Virus record (IMG/VR): IMGVR_UViG_3300029787_000354
Coordinates: 1-22,916 of that record
Source: a virus
DNA length: 22,916 bases
Strand: one strand, 5' to 3'
Shown in pieces: positions 11,401 to 19,906 of the stretch (its first letter is position 1; the number at the start of each line of letters is the position of its first letter). Both the position numbers and the translations under genes were made by a program. Under the pieces are notes generated by a model. The model did no database searches, was not told where the DNA came from, and worked only from the letters and a program-made list of their open reading frames with translations.

Positions 11401-14400
11401 CTAAATGTAGTGGAACCAATTCCAGAAATTGAACGAACTTGATTTAAAATATTCTTTTCAGTTATTAAAGAAGATGGTGAAATAATATTTGATGTATCTT
11501 TTATTATTTCTTTTTTAACATCTGTGTTTAGTGAAAGGTTAGCAGGAACCATACTATAATATAAATTTTCTGGTGTATCATTAGAAATTTGGAAACTTAG
11601 ATTTGCATCCCCACTGACACCAGGAGTTCCAGTCTTTGTAACATTAAATATTGTAGATTTAGGAGTGTTATTGTAAACATTTTTACACTCTTTATCAAAA
11701 TAAAGATTGAAATCAAAAGCAGCATAACTTACACCACTTTTAGAAAATGACAATGAAGAATCTGATAAATCAAAATAAACTTTTTGATTTGCTTGAACTC
11801 TGATTGGTGGATTGACTGGATTTATAGTTCCAGCAGAAGCACTTGTAATATCTACAACAGAAGCATTAAATTTTACAGCTTCATAGAAATCATTGCAAAG
11901 ACTTATTTTATTTCTATCAACAACTGATACAAAATAAATCTGATTGTCTTTAAGTCCACCCGATGCCGTACTAGCAGTATGAATAACTTTATCACCATCA
12001 GATAATCCATGATTTAGCACGGTTATTGTATTGTCTGATACTGACACATTACCAGAAGTAAAGTTCTTTGGATTAATTACTAATCTTCTATTATAATCAT
12101 TATATGCAACTGCAATTGTAGTTGTAATACCAATGGTGGCATCAATGACAATATTATCATTAATACTCATTCCATGTGTAGAAGCTGTCGCAACAGTCGC
12201 ATCAATTTGAGTAACTTCACCTTTAATTACATTTTGATAATTAGTTGTAAAGCTATGATATGTTCCTGTACCAATACCAGTAAGGTATAATGGAAGTTTT
12301 GATAAATCATCTATTGCTAGATTTCTAAATTCACCTGTGTTACCTAAACCAACTTTAACAGTGGCAATACCAATTATATCTTTACTTCTCCTAGCAACAA
12401 ATAATTTATCATTATTAGACAAATTAAAACTTGCTGCACCAGCATAGGTTTGAACACCAATAACTGCTCCACTATTTGAATTGTATATAATTTCATCACC
12501 TGTTTCCAACCCATGATCAGGAAGGTAAATTGATGCTAAAGAAAGAGTAACTTGAGTTGAACCAGTTCCTGCATTTGCTATTGTTATAGTATGTCCAATA
12601 CCAGCAGTTCCTATTCCTAAAGATTCTACTGGATTAAAGTATATCTCTTTGTTTAACTTATAATCAAATTGAGAAGATTGTGTTGATTGGTAGAAAATGA
12701 AGTTTCTAGGATCTTGATTCAATCTAGCAAAAGCTGGGTGTGCAGGACTTGCAGTTGCCGACTCACCCCTAAGAATTCTAATTCTACTTTGATCAGTATC
12801 TACATTTAAGACCCTAACCTTCTCTGTTCCAATACCAAGAATATCATTCTCTTTTATAAATGGGAAATCTAATTGACCACTTGCAATATCAACATAGGTT
12901 GTAATTCCAGTAGCAGTTACATCACCAATAGCATTACCTAGTATAAACCTACTAGTCTGGACTCCTATTTGATAAGAAGCACCACTAACAAAGGCATTCG
13001 TACTTAATCCACTAACAGTACCAAAATCTTTATTCTTAATATTATGTGGGCTTGTTGAATACCCTATGATCGCACCTATTTCTCTAAAAGGAGCAAACTC
13101 AATATTACTTACAATCGTACTAGCAACATTAATAGAATGTATTTTCTTTCCAGAAACAGCATCAACCCTTGCAACAGCTCCAGAACCACCTGACCCCTCA
13201 TTATCAAATACAACACTATCATCTACAGCATAATCAAATCCTCCTGTAACAATTCCTACTTGTGTTAATTTTCCTTCGGAAATTGATTTAACTACAGTTT
13301 TCTGCTTATGATCTTTTGATGGATCTATTAGATAGTTGTAATTTGTATTTCCATCAAGAAGTCCATATGGTGTCGTATTTCTATACCAGTCACCATTATT
13401 GATATCAACATCCTTTTGATTTGAATACCTATCAAAGTTAAAAGCAATAGGATCAGACTTAAATGAGTTTCCTACAAAGTATGGGAACTGAGGTCTTCTA
13501 TAGTTTTTGAATGGTGCTTGAGAATCGATAGATTCGGAATCTATAGTAGCAAAATATGCATATGTTCCATTTGGATAATCTGGAGTTATACCATATCTTC
13601 CATTATGTTCATCTAGATCACCATTTTCAGAATATACATAATCTTCAACAAAAGATCCACTTGGGAATACTAATTCACCAGACTCACCTAGTGGATTTGG
13701 TCTATCGGATACAACACCTATAGTGTATCCAGACTTCATAATTTTAATTGCACCACCAGTAGGAAGAGTGTATGCATAAGGACCATATATGGGGTTTCCA
13801 TCATATGCCCAACCTAAAAGTGGTGAGTGGTAGATAGAAGTTTCTTCTACATCATCTTCAAGAGATAAGTCTACAAAGTTAGCTGGGTTCCCATCAATAA
13901 CTTGTGTTGAGTAAACTGATCTTCTTAGTTTACGAGGAGAGTACAAATGAGTAAATTCAATCTCAAAATCAGAGTTAATACCTTCTGTCAAAACTCCATC
14001 ATCTTCAGATACTTTATTGGTGTTAACTAATCTTTCAAATGTATTAACAGTCCATTGTTTTGATCTTGATTCAAACTGAGCTTCTGATCCAGACGCAGTT
14101 ACGATAACAGTAGTATCTTTTTTATCATACCCCAATCCACCACTAATAACCTTTATAGATTCAATAACACCAGCATTCAATACAGGTATTAAAATACACC
14201 CTTTACCAGATCCTTTAATTTCTAAAGTTGGTGGACTATTATATTCTGCTCCAGAACTTAGAACCAAAACTTCAACAATTTTACCATTTGCAATAACTGG
14301 TTTTAATTGTGCAGAAGCTCCTGTTTTTAAAGCAAAAGTTGGTTGACGATTATAATTTAATATCTCTGAGGATCCATATCCCAATCCACCATTTTCTATG

Positions 14401-17400
14401 AATACAGATTCTACAGATCCTCTGAATATTGGTTGTACAATAGCATCAAACTTTTGACCAGTTAGAGTGGAAACTCCTATAGTTCCTTCTACAGTTACTT
14501 TAATTGGAGGATAATTAAACTCATGAGTACCAGAACCAACAGATTGTAAATTAACATACTTCTTATTATCATAATAGAAATTGGATGCAGTAGATCCAAT
14601 TCCAACTTCCGACAGTCTAAATGAGTTATCACTAACCTTTGATACAATATAATTTGTATTTGTTAGACCTTCTATAGAAGTTCCTTTAGCAGTATATAAA
14701 ATTGTTTCTCCATCACCATATCCATGATCATTAATAGTAACTATATTGTTAGCTGTATTAATACCACTTATATTTGTTGTGGTTCTTTGATTAGTATATC
14801 CCGATCCAGAACTACCAATACTGATCGACTTAAGAACTTTCTTAAATTTGCTAGATCTGAAGTTATGAACACCTGTTCCATAAGATGTTAGGTCAACACT
14901 AGATATGCCCGCCACAGCAGCAGGAAGGGTGTTATGTAGTGATATGGTAAATGCATCCTTGATAGAAACATGGTATGCTGCAGACGTTGTGAGACCCCCT
15001 ACAGCGGTCTGTCCATTTGGTCTGTATATAACACTCTCACCATCTCTAAATTTGTGGAATGTCGAAAATGCAACTGTATTATTAGATAGGTTTACTAATC
15101 CAGCATTTTGTATTGCATTAAATTCTACAGAGTGTTCTACAGAAGATAAATTGGATTTTGCCTTTGCTCCTTTACCATTACCACCAGTGATAGTGATAAT
15201 AGGATCATCCATATAGTCAAATCCACCATCTATTATTTCAATTCTATTCAAATCACCTTTAACAGCACAGAATGCAGAACATCCTGATCCTACAGAATCA
15301 GTTACAGTTAAAACAGGAGGATTGATGACATCATAATCATTTCCACCACTAACAACTGCAATTTCTTCAAGAGGACCATAAAATACAGAATCATTTGACT
15401 TATAGTTTGATATTTCAACACCATTAATTAAAATTCCTGTTTGACCAGGTTTTGTTTCAGACTTAACCGATGATGTAATAGGATTTTTTATTTTTCTAAT
15501 AAGTTGCTGAGCTTTCAGTCTTTGATCTGAAAACTTTGTCAATTCAAACCTATTATTAGTTACAGTTCCTGTTACTGTGATAAATTTACCATTGTAGATA
15601 TTGGATTTACTTTTCGCAATCTTAATCGTATCAACATCAACCTTCTTAGCAAAATATACACCATCAACGATGTTTAATTTATTTGTGCCTTCACCAGCTA
15701 CGTATGTTAATGAATCTCCAGTATAAAAACCATGATTAGCAATAGATAGATTTTCCCCATTAAAGGTTCCTGTAACTATTACAGATCTATCACTAACATC
15801 TAATGATTCATTAAGATATGATGGAATAGAAGGTGAACTAAGATATAATGAACCTTCTTTAGTATAAACATTTTCAACGTTAGTAGTTTGAATGCTTAAT
15901 TCAGGATAATCTTGAACATTAGCTTTAGATAATATCTTTTCAATTGTAAAGTGTCTTGTTATGTCTAGAAGACCTTGATCGTTAATAGTAAAGTGATAAT
16001 CATTTACAATAGAAGTTATATTACAAACTAAGTTGACACCATCAGTAGTTTTGATATTAGCTTTATCACCTATTGTAAAATTATGCTTATCGTAGGTGAT
16101 AACTCCATATGTGGAGTTGGAAGCATCCAACAACTCTAAAGATTTTATATTATAGTTTGTTGCAATATTAAAGAACCAATTATTTGCACCTTCATTCGTA
16201 ATTCCTATACCCAAGCCTTGTGGTTCAATAACATCACCAACTTCAGTCGAAAATTGTAGTGAATGTGTATTTAATTTTGAAGTAACACCAGTTACTCGAA
16301 CTTTACATAGATTTGATGTTCCTACACCAACATATCCGTATGCAAACTCATCAACTCTCAAATCTTGCTGAGAATCTATATTTTTAGTAACTCCAGAGCA
16401 TCCATAGAACTGAGTGAGTGATTTTGATGTATAAGTTATCTTTGTACTGATTCCATCAGAGTGTTTTGTGACTAATGTTCCTGAAGTGTTAAATCCTATT
16501 GTTGAATCAACATCAAGGACGGTAGAACCGATAGAAACAGGTGTAATTACCTTTGTAGTTGGATGAATTGAGAATTCACCAAATATAGATCCCCTTACTT
16601 CAATATCTTTGTCATAATCATAGTCCAAGCTAATGATATAGTAATCTTTATCATTACGTCGAATCCTTTGAACATTAGTTATAGATCCCCTTGCACCTTT
16701 GATTCCATTTTGGTTAAAATCTTGAAAAAGTGTCCTATTTTCAAGATCTTGTGGATTTCCTTCAAGTGCCTCAACAACTAGATCTTTACAAATTCGATAT
16801 TGAGCATCTGAAGGCGCAAAAAGATAATCTCTTGGTTTTATTACTTCTACATCAACACCATACAATGCACGGAACAAAATTTCAAAAGATTTATCAGTTC
16901 CTTTTGATGTATAGAAGTCTTTTGACTGTTTTATGAAAATTCTTTGATCTACACTTGAATCTAACTGTCTTTCTTCAAATCCTGGTGTAATTTGACCCTT
17001 TACATTCGTAAAAAACTCTTTTAAGAATAAAATACTTAAATTATCAACTGTCGCATTTTGAGAATGAGTAGATATTTGTGATTCATTGAAAACTAACTCA
17101 TCAGGATTGTTGGGACTCCTAAAAGAGGTAATTCCACTAAATCCCCTAGAGCATCCAGTAAAGGTATTGGTTGTTATTCCACTATATGTTATAATTTCAG
17201 AATCAATCTTAATCAAGCCATAAGATTCTGGAAATCCACTCGTCGAATCAACAGAAATAGTACTATCAACAAAACTAACATCCGAAGTCAATGTAGTAGA
17301 GTCTACAAGATTTGTTAATTCATCAATTTTGACATATTTGTCAATATTCTTAAAAAGATCTAAAGTCAATCCCTGACTTTCCATAGATCTATAATATTCA

Positions 17401-17495
17401 GTCAAAAATTCCCCAACAAGTGGGTAATCTTCTCTTACATAATCAGGCAGTTGATTGGATACAACTGAACTAATCTTAACTCTAGTATCTGCCAT
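5469..17495 (-). CDS. giant modular baseplate protein in the gp7 position
   Basis: This gene encodes 4008 residues, over half of the window. It lies between gp6 and a gp8-like gene, where T4 has gene 7 (gp7 is 1032 aa), so it is probably the wedge core protein or a functional replacement. Residues 1-60 (REDYPLVGEFLTEYYRSMES at 21-40) and 190-225 resemble the N-termini of large structural proteins at this locus in marine phages. The rest is modular. There are about 14 copies of a GGxGYxxxPxV beta motif, at least six copies of an NHGxxxGDxVxY module, and three 'IDxExIxYxG...RG' modules near residues 95-120, 1547-1590 and 3116-3150. A YHYH-like motif lies at 1228-1242, and three related modules of about 125 residues at 2576-2909. 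No signal peptide or membrane segment is seen. The ATG follows the gp6 stop by 9 bases without a Shine-Dalgarno. The structural role is firm, the gp7 identity less so. Confidence 0.8.
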   Translation of the reverse strand: MADTRVKISSVVSNQLPDYVREDYPLVGEFLTEYYRSMESQGLTLDLFKNIDKYVKIDELTNLVDSTTLTSDVSFVDSTISVDSTSGFPESYGLIKIDSEIITYSGITTNTFTGCSRGFSGITSFRSPNNPDELVFNESQISTHSQNATVDNLSILFLKEFFTNVKGQITPGFEERQLDSSVDQRIFIKQSKDFYTSKGTDKSFEILFRALYGVDVEVIKPRDYLFAPSDAQYRICKDLVVEALEGNPQDLENRTLFQDFNQNGIKGARGSITNVQRIRRNDKDYYIISLDYDYDKDIEVRGSIFGEFSIHPTTKVITPVSIGSTVLDVDSTIGFNTSGTLVTKHSDGISTKITYTSKSLTQFYGCSGVTKNIDSQQDLRVDEFAYGYVGVGTSNLCKVRVTGVTSKLNTHSLQFSTEVGDVIEPQGLGIGITNEGANNWFFNIATNYNIKSLELLDASNSTYGVITYDKHNFTIGDKANIKTTDGVNLVCNITSIVNDYHFTINDQGLLDITRHFTIEKILSKANVQDYPELSIQTTNVENVYTKEGSLYLSSPSIPSYLNESLDVSDRSVIVTGTFNGENLSIANHGFYTGDSLTYVAGEGTNKLNIVDGVYFAKKVDVDTIKIAKSKSNIYNGKFITVTGTVTNNRFELTKFSDQRLKAQQLIRKIKNPITSSVKSETKPGQTGILINGVEISNYKSNDSVFYGPLEEIAVVSGGNDYDVINPPVLTVTDSVGSGCSAFCAVKGDLNRIEIIDGGFDYMDDPIITITGGNGKGAKAKSNLSSVEHSVEFNAIQNAGLVNLSNNTVAFSTFHKFRDGESVIYRPNGQTAVGGLTTSAAYHVSIKDAFTISLHNTLPAAVAGISSVDLTSYGTGVHNFRSSKFKKVLKSISIGSSGSGYTNQRTTTNISGINTANNIVTINDHGYGDGETILYTAKGTSIEGLTNTNYIVSKVSDNSFRLSEVGIGSTASNFYYDNKKYVNLQSVGSGTHEFNYPPIKVTVEGTIGVSTLTGQKFDAIVQPIFRGSVESVFIENGGLGYGSSEILNYNRQPTFALKTGASAQLKPVIANGKIVEVLVLSSGAEYNSPPTLEIKGSGKGCILIPVLNAGVIESIKVISGGLGYDKKDTTVIVTASGSEAQFESRSKQWTVNTFERLVNTNKVSEDDGVLTEGINSDFEIEFTHLYSPRKLRRSVYSTQVIDGNPANFVDLSLEDDVEETSIYHSPLLGWAYDGNPIYGPYAYTLPTGGAIKIMKSGYTIGVVSDRPNPLGESGELVFPSGSFVEDYVYSENGDLDEHNGRYGITPDYPNGTYAYFATIDSESIDSQAPFKNYRRPQFPYFVGNSFKSDPIAFNFDRYSNQKDVDINNGDWYRNTTPYGLLDGNTNYNYLIDPSKDHKQKTVVKSISEGKLTQVGIVTGGFDYAVDDSVVFDNEGSGGSGAVARVDAVSGKKIHSINVASTIVSNIEFAPFREIGAIIGYSTSPHNIKNKDFGTVSGLSTNAFVSGASYQIGVQTSRFILGNAIGDVTATGITTYVDIASGQLDFPFIKENDILGIGTEKVRVLNVDTDQSRIRILRGESATASPAHPAFARLNQDPRNFIFYQSTQSSQFDYKLNKEIYFNPVESLGIGTAGIGHTITIANAGTGSTQVTLSLASIYLPDHGLETGDEIIYNSNSGAVIGVQTYAGAASFNLSNNDKLFVARRSKDIIGIATVKVGLGNTGEFRNLAIDDLSKLPLYLTGIGTGTYHSFTTNYQNVIKGEVTQIDATVATASTHGMSINDNIVIDATIGITTTIAVAYNDYNRRLVINPKNFTSGNVSVSDNTITVLNHGLSDGDKVIHTASTASGGLKDNQIYFVSVVDRNKISLCNDFYEAVKFNASVVDITSASAGTINPVNPPIRVQANQKVYFDLSDSSLSFSKSGVSYAAFDFNLYFDKECKNVYNNTPKSTIFNVTKTGTPGVSGDANLSFQISNDTPENLYYSMVPANLSLNTDVKKEIIKDTSNIISPSSLITEKNILNQVRSISGIGSTTFSFNLTQEAGKTLYVPADGKFKYLTSSKTARGPIALVGVRNGGLGYSRIPGIDRVANLGVTTSKGYGAVLDPISLTIGRIESVDIQDIGYEYSADKTLQPKALLPQYVSVDSFYSLSKVGITSVGNFYTTAPDLVVLDGITKLPVTEVVLEYTLGNSNVGIVKNTTSLNKDAPTIIPVNNSNGVSISSMDYNLGTKDVTVTIGASFSSAADYPFAVGESVLIENVSVGVGTTGKGYNSSNYNYKRFKITATDPNIGGTLGSVTYSLQDSIFDGNIPGNFDVQNSSGTIIPEKWFPIFGVEVVTNDFEKGETITSKSATGTVQSWNGLSGSLKVSSPRLFNINETITGDSSGTKGKVKERISYNAQYDIGASSIVPKGWKRETGILNNNLQRLSDNDYYQYFSYALKSTVQLEKWDEAVSSLNHTAGFKKFSDLVIENDITQNNQSVGLGTNQTGSVESIAMLDSVLSLNTMPDYDLVTEKTLKVDDTTVISNEVVFKTKILQDYIESIGNRVLSIDDVSSQFNDLPRTDRFAAVDLFPLTSARHKKFIAYIQDTRFGEERQVYIISMIHNSSTAMLNQYGGVYTYADLGTFDFDILGDEGRLLFYPKKYRANDYFVTTLTYNIADTVAGIGSTDFGDIANVGSATSTVGLGVTTAVNIVGIAKTYRSAKITVSAAATNSAYQYYEVDELTMVHDGTNVELMEYGQVSSDMPSSPLGSAGIGTYGATLSGNYVNISFTPNAGVTTATGYHINSLRIAMSDTTSSGVGTHTFNTGQIASSKTSIASSTSPVETVVAEYSDAYRSAYYFVSIEDTTNNQYQASEILVVNDANEVYITEYGVVQTGGNLGDFGGNITGAGVRQLTFKPLASANVQVRVLQNAVGTVNDSVSDNLISFTNASIDTGEGEYYGTETDVKRAFEIEHKQLPIFKRQFLGAQSSVVNLTDNKVFIPDHYFVTGESLTYATLGAGTSQAIGIKTTTIPGVGSTDKLPSNVFAVKSDDSNLKFAATAEDALKAKPVILDITAVGIGTSHSLTSKNANSKVLVSLDNVIQTPVVASAVTTNLAGNVDYNIDNITITGITSIFGGDLLQIDDEIMRVDMVGFGATNKLRVKRPWMGTQLSAHDADAMVTKINGNYNIVGNEINFYTAPKGLTPISTTAADPDDVYWTGIATHSTFNGRSFMRSGVSGTADEPYAKNFIFDDIASGFTGYSTEFTLKSNGSNVTGISSDNAIILINQIAQGPSRYSDPVNVISNYTLSENSGITSIQFTGSASSVSSDPNTATVPVGGIIISVGSTQGLGYQPLVAAGATAIVSGLGTISSIAIGNSGSGYRSGIQTTVNVGVKTLSTGIPNIQFIGTAAVSNGHVVSVAITNPGSGYTSTNPPEVIFDLPLSYTDIPLVYTGSAGVGTEATADIVVGMAGSIIDFVINNQGSGYGQEEVLSIGVGGTVGIPTDSTLGASFKEFQLTIEKTESNTFAGWTLGDFLVLDDFSNLFDGNKRTFAIKLNGVQKTIKSRIGSPVKVQDTLLVFINDILQIPGDGYIFDGGSFIEFTEAPKVGDLIKLLFYQGTGAVDVREVDILEQVKVGDVIKITGDEIQYRENDRLVTKINATDSVDTNTYGGPGINENETYIRPVTWSRQTEDRFIDGTPVPKDRELYEPLIYPNTNLIQPLSLGSTVAFVENVRTFFDNSKENQTKNNSIRIISQDSVVAASATAVVSGLGTISSVVIGNGGIGYTGVPSVTIGNPVSTASSLRASATSSITAGIVTSISVTVAGTGYTSSNPPVVLIADPKTSGYVEEVTQVSYTGDFGTISGVSTTTVGVTTGIVFDLLLPSDSLFRDSDVVGTAITVSGIQTGYYFVVSNSNIGNGVTSLNSAGAVVGSGSSFLDNIYEVASVSIAQTNAVAIGQTYVAKVTVSVQNYNGLTGLGHSEVFGDYSWGRISINNRSKNKVFNSYNNGLLGISTSPIVERVVPLKSTNYNE
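8768..9771 (-). repeat. three related ~125-residue modules within the giant protein
   Basis: Residues about 2576-2909 contain three diverged copies of one module. Each has an opening beta stretch (KFIAYIQDTR; SAKITVSAAA; SAYYFVSIED), a central VYIIS / LTMVHD / ILVVND element, an 'xxxxYG' element (MLNQYGGVYT; VELMEYGQVS; VYITEYGVVQ), and a closing beta stretch with a glycine turn (RLLFYPKKYR; VNISFTPNAG; QLTFKPLASA). The YG elements fall near residues 2604, 2726 and 2857, a spacing of about 125. The boundaries were read by eye and are approximate. Confidence 0.65.
13770..13814 (-). other. YHYH-like motif inside the giant protein
   Basis: Residues 1228-1242 read GWAYDGNPIYGPYAY. This matches the hallmark 'G.A.DG.PIYGPYG' segment of the YHYH domain family, which is found mostly in secreted bacterial and marine proteins. 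Flanking sequence (SPRKLRRSVYS before; DEHNGRYGITPDYPNGTYAY after) also fits, since YHYH proteins carry a 'D..NGR...T.EYP.GTYHY' segment. The function of the domain is not established. Confidence 0.75.
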
Positions 17496-17504
17496 TTATA
17501 TTGG

Positions 17505-19505
17505 TTAGTACGAGGGAGTGGATGTTGTAGAATCTCCTAAAACACTATATGTGGGTAAAGATGTAACATCGATACCATCACCAGGAGCAATTCTTGCTAT
17601 GTTACCATTCATATAGCTAGGTGTAGATTTATATAAGGTTCCTGAAGGATTAGATCCTGAAGAAATATCATCCGTTAACATATTTAACGTACTACTATTA
17701 ATATCTAGTTGCAAATAAAGATCCTGTAATCCAATAACATCATTTGAACGAGGACAAACCGATAATTCAATAATTGGTTGCCCCTGAAGTGTTTTAGAGG
17801 TGCTTATAAGGTTAATTGCATCTATCATGATCTCACCTTTCTGATAATCAACAGTTCCAATGTTTCTTCTAATAATAGAAGGTTGGGTTTGAGAATCAAG
17901 CTTGAATAAGAATAGAGATCCTTTCTTCATATCAGCATTTGGAGAATCACTGATATAGACAGTATCATTTACTCCAAAAATTTTAAATCCAGATGACTTA
18001 ATGTTATAAGAATTTGCATTTTTGATGTAAAATGGGTTTCCGAAGCAAACTTCATACTCAGCAACCTGATTTAACCGTGCTTTAAGGTCTCTTCTCATTG
18101 CAACAGTCGTAATATTGGAAGTAACAGACTGATGACTGTTATCAATCAAGGTTTGGAACTTACTGTACTTGAATTTTGCACCATATTTGTTCATTTCACT
18201 TGATTGTGCATAATCAGTGATGTTATTTGAGATAAGTGTCTTCACAAAATCAGCACTTGGTGCTAAATTTGCATTATAATATGCAGTTATGTCAGTCTCA
18301 ACGTAGAGATACTTGAGATCGAGAATTTCGGGTACAATTCCTGCTACAGAATAGCTTCTTAACTTGTCTTTTAGGTTATCTTTGATTGAGTTAGGTACAA
18401 ATGGACCATAAAATGGTTTAATTGTAATAAAAACCTTCCCATATTGTGGTGGTTCTAATTCTTCACCACCAAAAACCGATACAGATTGAGTTTCTGGGTA
18501 AATTTTAGGTATAAGTGCTTCATAATCTGCTGCAGTCACTGCTCTATTCTGTGTAGAGTAGATTCTAGGAGCATAACTCTTGATAGAATCAATAGATTCT
18601 ATTTCTTTACCTCCTTCAGAAGCTTGTGTCGTACTAAGAAGTGAAATTCCGTTACTTACAAGGTTATTATTGTTATCTACAACACGACCATTGAACAAAA
18701 ATGAAGAAATTCCGTTTCCAGATTCACCATTTGTCTTAATATATGAAGTTTCAACGTAATTTAACGATTTTAACTTTTCACCAAAAATTCCATCACCGAA
18801 AATTAACTCATATCGTTCATCTTCAATCTCTTGAATAAAGAATACACGAGAAGATGCAGTAACTTCAAATAAACTATCAGAAAGAAGGTACTTTTTAGAT
18901 GATGTACTTGCTTGTGTATCTCTAACTTCTACTCTCAAAGTCGATGTATCAATATGATCGTTATCTAAGATGTATCTTTTAGGTGGAGAGGGGTTATCTG
19001 CTTCCACTGTAAAGTTTGCAGTCAGATATGTACCTTCAAAGATCTGAATATCAGTAAAATTAGCAAATCCGTTGTTATCTACAGGTACTGTGATGTCTGA
19101 AGGAATGGCAAATGCATAACTTTCTGAACCAAATGTAGATGCAGCAGTACAAACAACACCTTTTTTAAGTGTTAGTGTAATTGGTTTTGTGGAAAACCCT
19201 GTTGTATCCACATAAAAGGAGACAAGTGCATGTGCAGCAGTCCTAGAACGAGGAACATAACCAATATTACGTGCAAGTGCAACAACATTCTCTCTTAATG
19301 TTGCACTATCAATGAAAACCTCATTACTAACCATGTTAGCATTGTATGAGGAGATATATGTATTGTATGCAAGAACGTCAATTATGGTTGAAAGGTTAGA
19401 ACCTTCAAAGTCATAGTCCGTAAAATTGCTATTTGATCGTAAATAGTCTTTTATGGAGACTTTTATTTGATCAAAATCTAGATTTGTAAAATTTACTAGT
19501 GCCAT
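17505..19505 (-). CDS. 6: baseplate wedge subunit gp6
   Basis: The 666-aa product is almost the same length as T4 gp6 (660 aa). Its N-terminus (MALVNFTNLDFDQIKVSIKD, then DYDFEGSNLSTIIDVLAYNT and NEVFIDSATLRENVVALARN) is the conserved gp6/J-like wedge signature of T4-type phages. A mid-protein segment, SYAPRIYSTQNRAVTAADYE, followed by IYPETQSVSVFGGEE, is the region that resembles the gpJ family of contractile-tail baseplates. In T4, gp6 dimers join with gp7 and gp25 into the wedge core bundle and link neighbouring wedges into a ring around the hub. The ATG overlaps the gp25 stop by one base (TAATG), so translation is probably coupled, and the giant gene follows after 9 bases. A single TTTTCCACA site at 19188-19196 lies within the coding sequence and looks incidental. 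Confidence 0.95.
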   Translation of the reverse strand: MALVNFTNLDFDQIKVSIKDYLRSNSNFTDYDFEGSNLSTIIDVLAYNTYISSYNANMVSNEVFIDSATLRENVVALARNIGYVPRSRTAAHALVSFYVDTTGFSTKPITLTLKKGVVCTAASTFGSESYAFAIPSDITVPVDNNGFANFTDIQIFEGTYLTANFTVEADNPSPPKRYILDNDHIDTSTLRVEVRDTQASTSSKKYLLSDSLFEVTASSRVFFIQEIEDERYELIFGDGIFGEKLKSLNYVETSYIKTNGESGNGISSFLFNGRVVDNNNNLVSNGISLLSTTQASEGGKEIESIDSIKSYAPRIYSTQNRAVTAADYEALIPKIYPETQSVSVFGGEELEPPQYGKVFITIKPFYGPFVPNSIKDNLKDKLRSYSVAGIVPEILDLKYLYVETDITAYYNANLAPSADFVKTLISNNITDYAQSSEMNKYGAKFKYSKFQTLIDNSHQSVTSNITTVAMRRDLKARLNQVAEYEVCFGNPFYIKNANSYNIKSSGFKIFGVNDTVYISDSPNADMKKGSLFLFKLDSQTQPSIIRRNIGTVDYQKGEIMIDAINLISTSKTLQGQPIIELSVCPRSNDVIGLQDLYLQLDINSSTLNMLTDDISSGSNPSGTLYKSTPSYMNGNIARIAPGDGIDVTSLPTYSVLGDSTTSTPSY

Positions 19506-19906
19506 TAGCGTGTTGGCTGTAGTGCGAATTCTAATTGTTGAGGTAAAACGTCTATTCCTACGATGTCATACGTAATCTTTACGTCAAATGCATTGTTATC
19601 GTAGTCAGGAATACACTCTACCTTCTTCAATTCCACTCTTGGTTCATAATTAGTGATGGTTGTTATAATCTCTTCCTTAATTGCGGCTGCTGTTTGATCA
19701 TCTAAGTTCTCAAAAAGAGATTCTTTGACTCTTGAACCCAAATCGGGATCAAAAAATCGTTCACCAGGAGTCGTAAACACCAAGTTCCTCAAAGAACGTG
19801 CAATAGCAGTCTCATTCTTAATGGTTATAAGGTCCAAATTAATTGGATTCACCTCAAGTGACATACTTAAGTCCTTAAAACCCTTGCTGATCCGTGGAGA
19901 TGGCAT
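19505..19906 (-). CDS. 25: baseplate wedge subunit gp25 (gpW/gp25 family)
   Basis: At 133 aa the product matches T4 gp25 (132 aa). It shows the family layout: an N-terminal 'TIKNETAIARSLRNLVFTTP' segment (about 28-47), GERFFDPDLGS (48-58), a helix (AAAIKEEIITTITNYEP), and the conserved EPRV tetrapeptide at 88-91. It then ends in an alternating beta strand pair (VKITYDIVG). gp25 belongs to the gpW/gp25 baseplate family shared by contractile phage tails and type VI secretion (TssE), and pins the wedge core near the sheath initiation site. It is the first gene of the late operon, with two CTAAATA motifs 21-38 bases upstream of its ATG. No Shine-Dalgarno is present (TTTCCTTTTTTA precedes the ATG). 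Its stop shares a base with the gp6 start. Confidence 0.96.
   Translation of the reverse strand: MPSPRISKGFKDLSMSLEVNPINLDLITIKNETAIARSLRNLVFTTPGERFFDPDLGSRVKESLFENLDDQTAAAIKEEIITTITNYEPRVELKKVECIPDYDNNAFDVKITYDIVGIDVLPQQLEFALQPTR

Noticed and set aside
19188-19196. Sixth TTTTCCACA site, within gp6
   Set aside because: It is isolated within conserved coding sequence and does not belong to the cluster at 21873-22249.
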